Part shown: positions 9,649 through 9,732 of the stretch, in pieces
Layout of the letters: every line of letters begins with the position of its first letter
Position numbering within the stretch: the first letter of the stretch is position 1
Assembly (NCBI GenBank): GCA_023430145.1
Contig: JAEZCD010000200.1
Span: 1 to 9,732, forward strand
Direction: 5' to 3'
DNA length: 9,732 nt
Origin: Pseudomonadota bacterium
GTDB taxonomy: Bacteria; Pseudomonadota; Alphaproteobacteria; Rhizobiales; Methylopilaceae
Made by a program: the position numbers and the translations under genes
Notes under the pieces: model-generated
Told to the model about the DNA's origin: nothing
Database searches by the model: none
Seen by the model: only the letters and a program-made list of their open reading frames with translations

Positions 9649-9732
9649 TGCAGGGTTCCGCCATCACCGCCCGACCCGGCGCCGTCTTCCCTCTCCCCTC
9701 GTGGGGGGCGGACTCGGGGCGCAGCCCCGAGC
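9648..9732 (+). CDS. Doubtful partial reading frame after glpQ
   Basis: An ATG at 9648 shares its A with the glpQ stop (TGATG) and has an excellent ribosome site, GGGAGGG at 9637-9643. The frame stays open for 28 codons to the edge. The peptide (MQGSAITARPGAVFPLPSWG and on) is Pro/Gly/Ser-rich with no hydrophobic span, unlike the small membrane protein GlpU expected here, and its second half is made of hairpin-forming repeat. It may be the start of a real coupled gene, a relic, or a spurious frame through an intergenic repeat. Confidence 0.2.
9693..9731. repeat. Two tandem GC-rich hairpins at the right edge
   Basis: The first is CTCCCC/GGGGGG around TCGT (9693-9708, with one G-T pair). The second is a perfect 8-bp stem, CTCGGGGC (9713-9720), loop GCA, GCCCCGAG (9724-9731). 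The density of stems just after a stop codon resembles dispersed intergenic palindromic elements common in alphaproteobacterial genomes. No T-run is seen before the edge, so a terminator cannot be claimed. It may shape mRNA stability between glpQ and the genes after it. Confidence 0.5.

Overview
The window is very GC-rich and tightly packed. It looks like an alphaproteobacterial chromosome, most likely of the Rhizobiales/Hyphomicrobiales type. The basis is the gene set glpR-glpD-glpS-glpT-glpP-glpQ, which matches the glycerol ABC-uptake locus described in Rhizobium leguminosarum, together with the GC-ending codon use. The species cannot be named from the sequence alone.

Left part (1-3244): two glycosyltransferase genes diverge from a 283-bp spacer. 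A GT1/UGT-like enzyme (64-1230, minus) leads by a one-base stop/start overlap into a gene cut by the left edge, whose first 21 residues look like a signal peptide. A GT4-like enzyme (1514-3244, plus) has the EX7E donor-site motif and an unexpected C-terminal segment resembling a winged helix. The substrates of both enzymes are unknown, and nothing visible ties them to glycerol use.

Right part (3357 to the edge): glpR, a DeoR-family repressor, stands alone with its own start. A 105-bp gap follows. It is AT-rich for this window and holds four phased copies of TTTCGTTT or close variants, overlaid on a plausible sigma-70-type promoter with a 17-bp spacer. From there runs a compact operon: glpD (glycerol-3-phosphate dehydrogenase, GTG start), glpS and glpT (ABC ATPases), glpP and glpQ (permeases). 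Junctions are ATGA or TGATG overlaps or a 10-bp gap, and most starts have good Shine-Dalgarno sequences. The expected small membrane protein (glpU), binding protein (glpV) and perhaps glycerol kinase (glpK) would lie beyond the right edge. The last 40 bases hold two GC-rich hairpins that look like an intergenic repeat.

Inferred working model: glycerol is imported by the ABC transporter and phosphorylated by a kinase outside the window. GlpD oxidises glycerol-3-phosphate to dihydroxyacetone phosphate. GlpR represses from the phased repeats until it senses glycerol-3-phosphate.

Most of the window is a known kind of system. The points that most deserve a second look are: (1) the complementary loss of ATPase motifs in GlpS (no switch histidine) and GlpT (no LSGGQ signature), which predicts one working and one degenerate ATP site; (2) the helically phased operator; (3) the GT4/winged-helix fusion.
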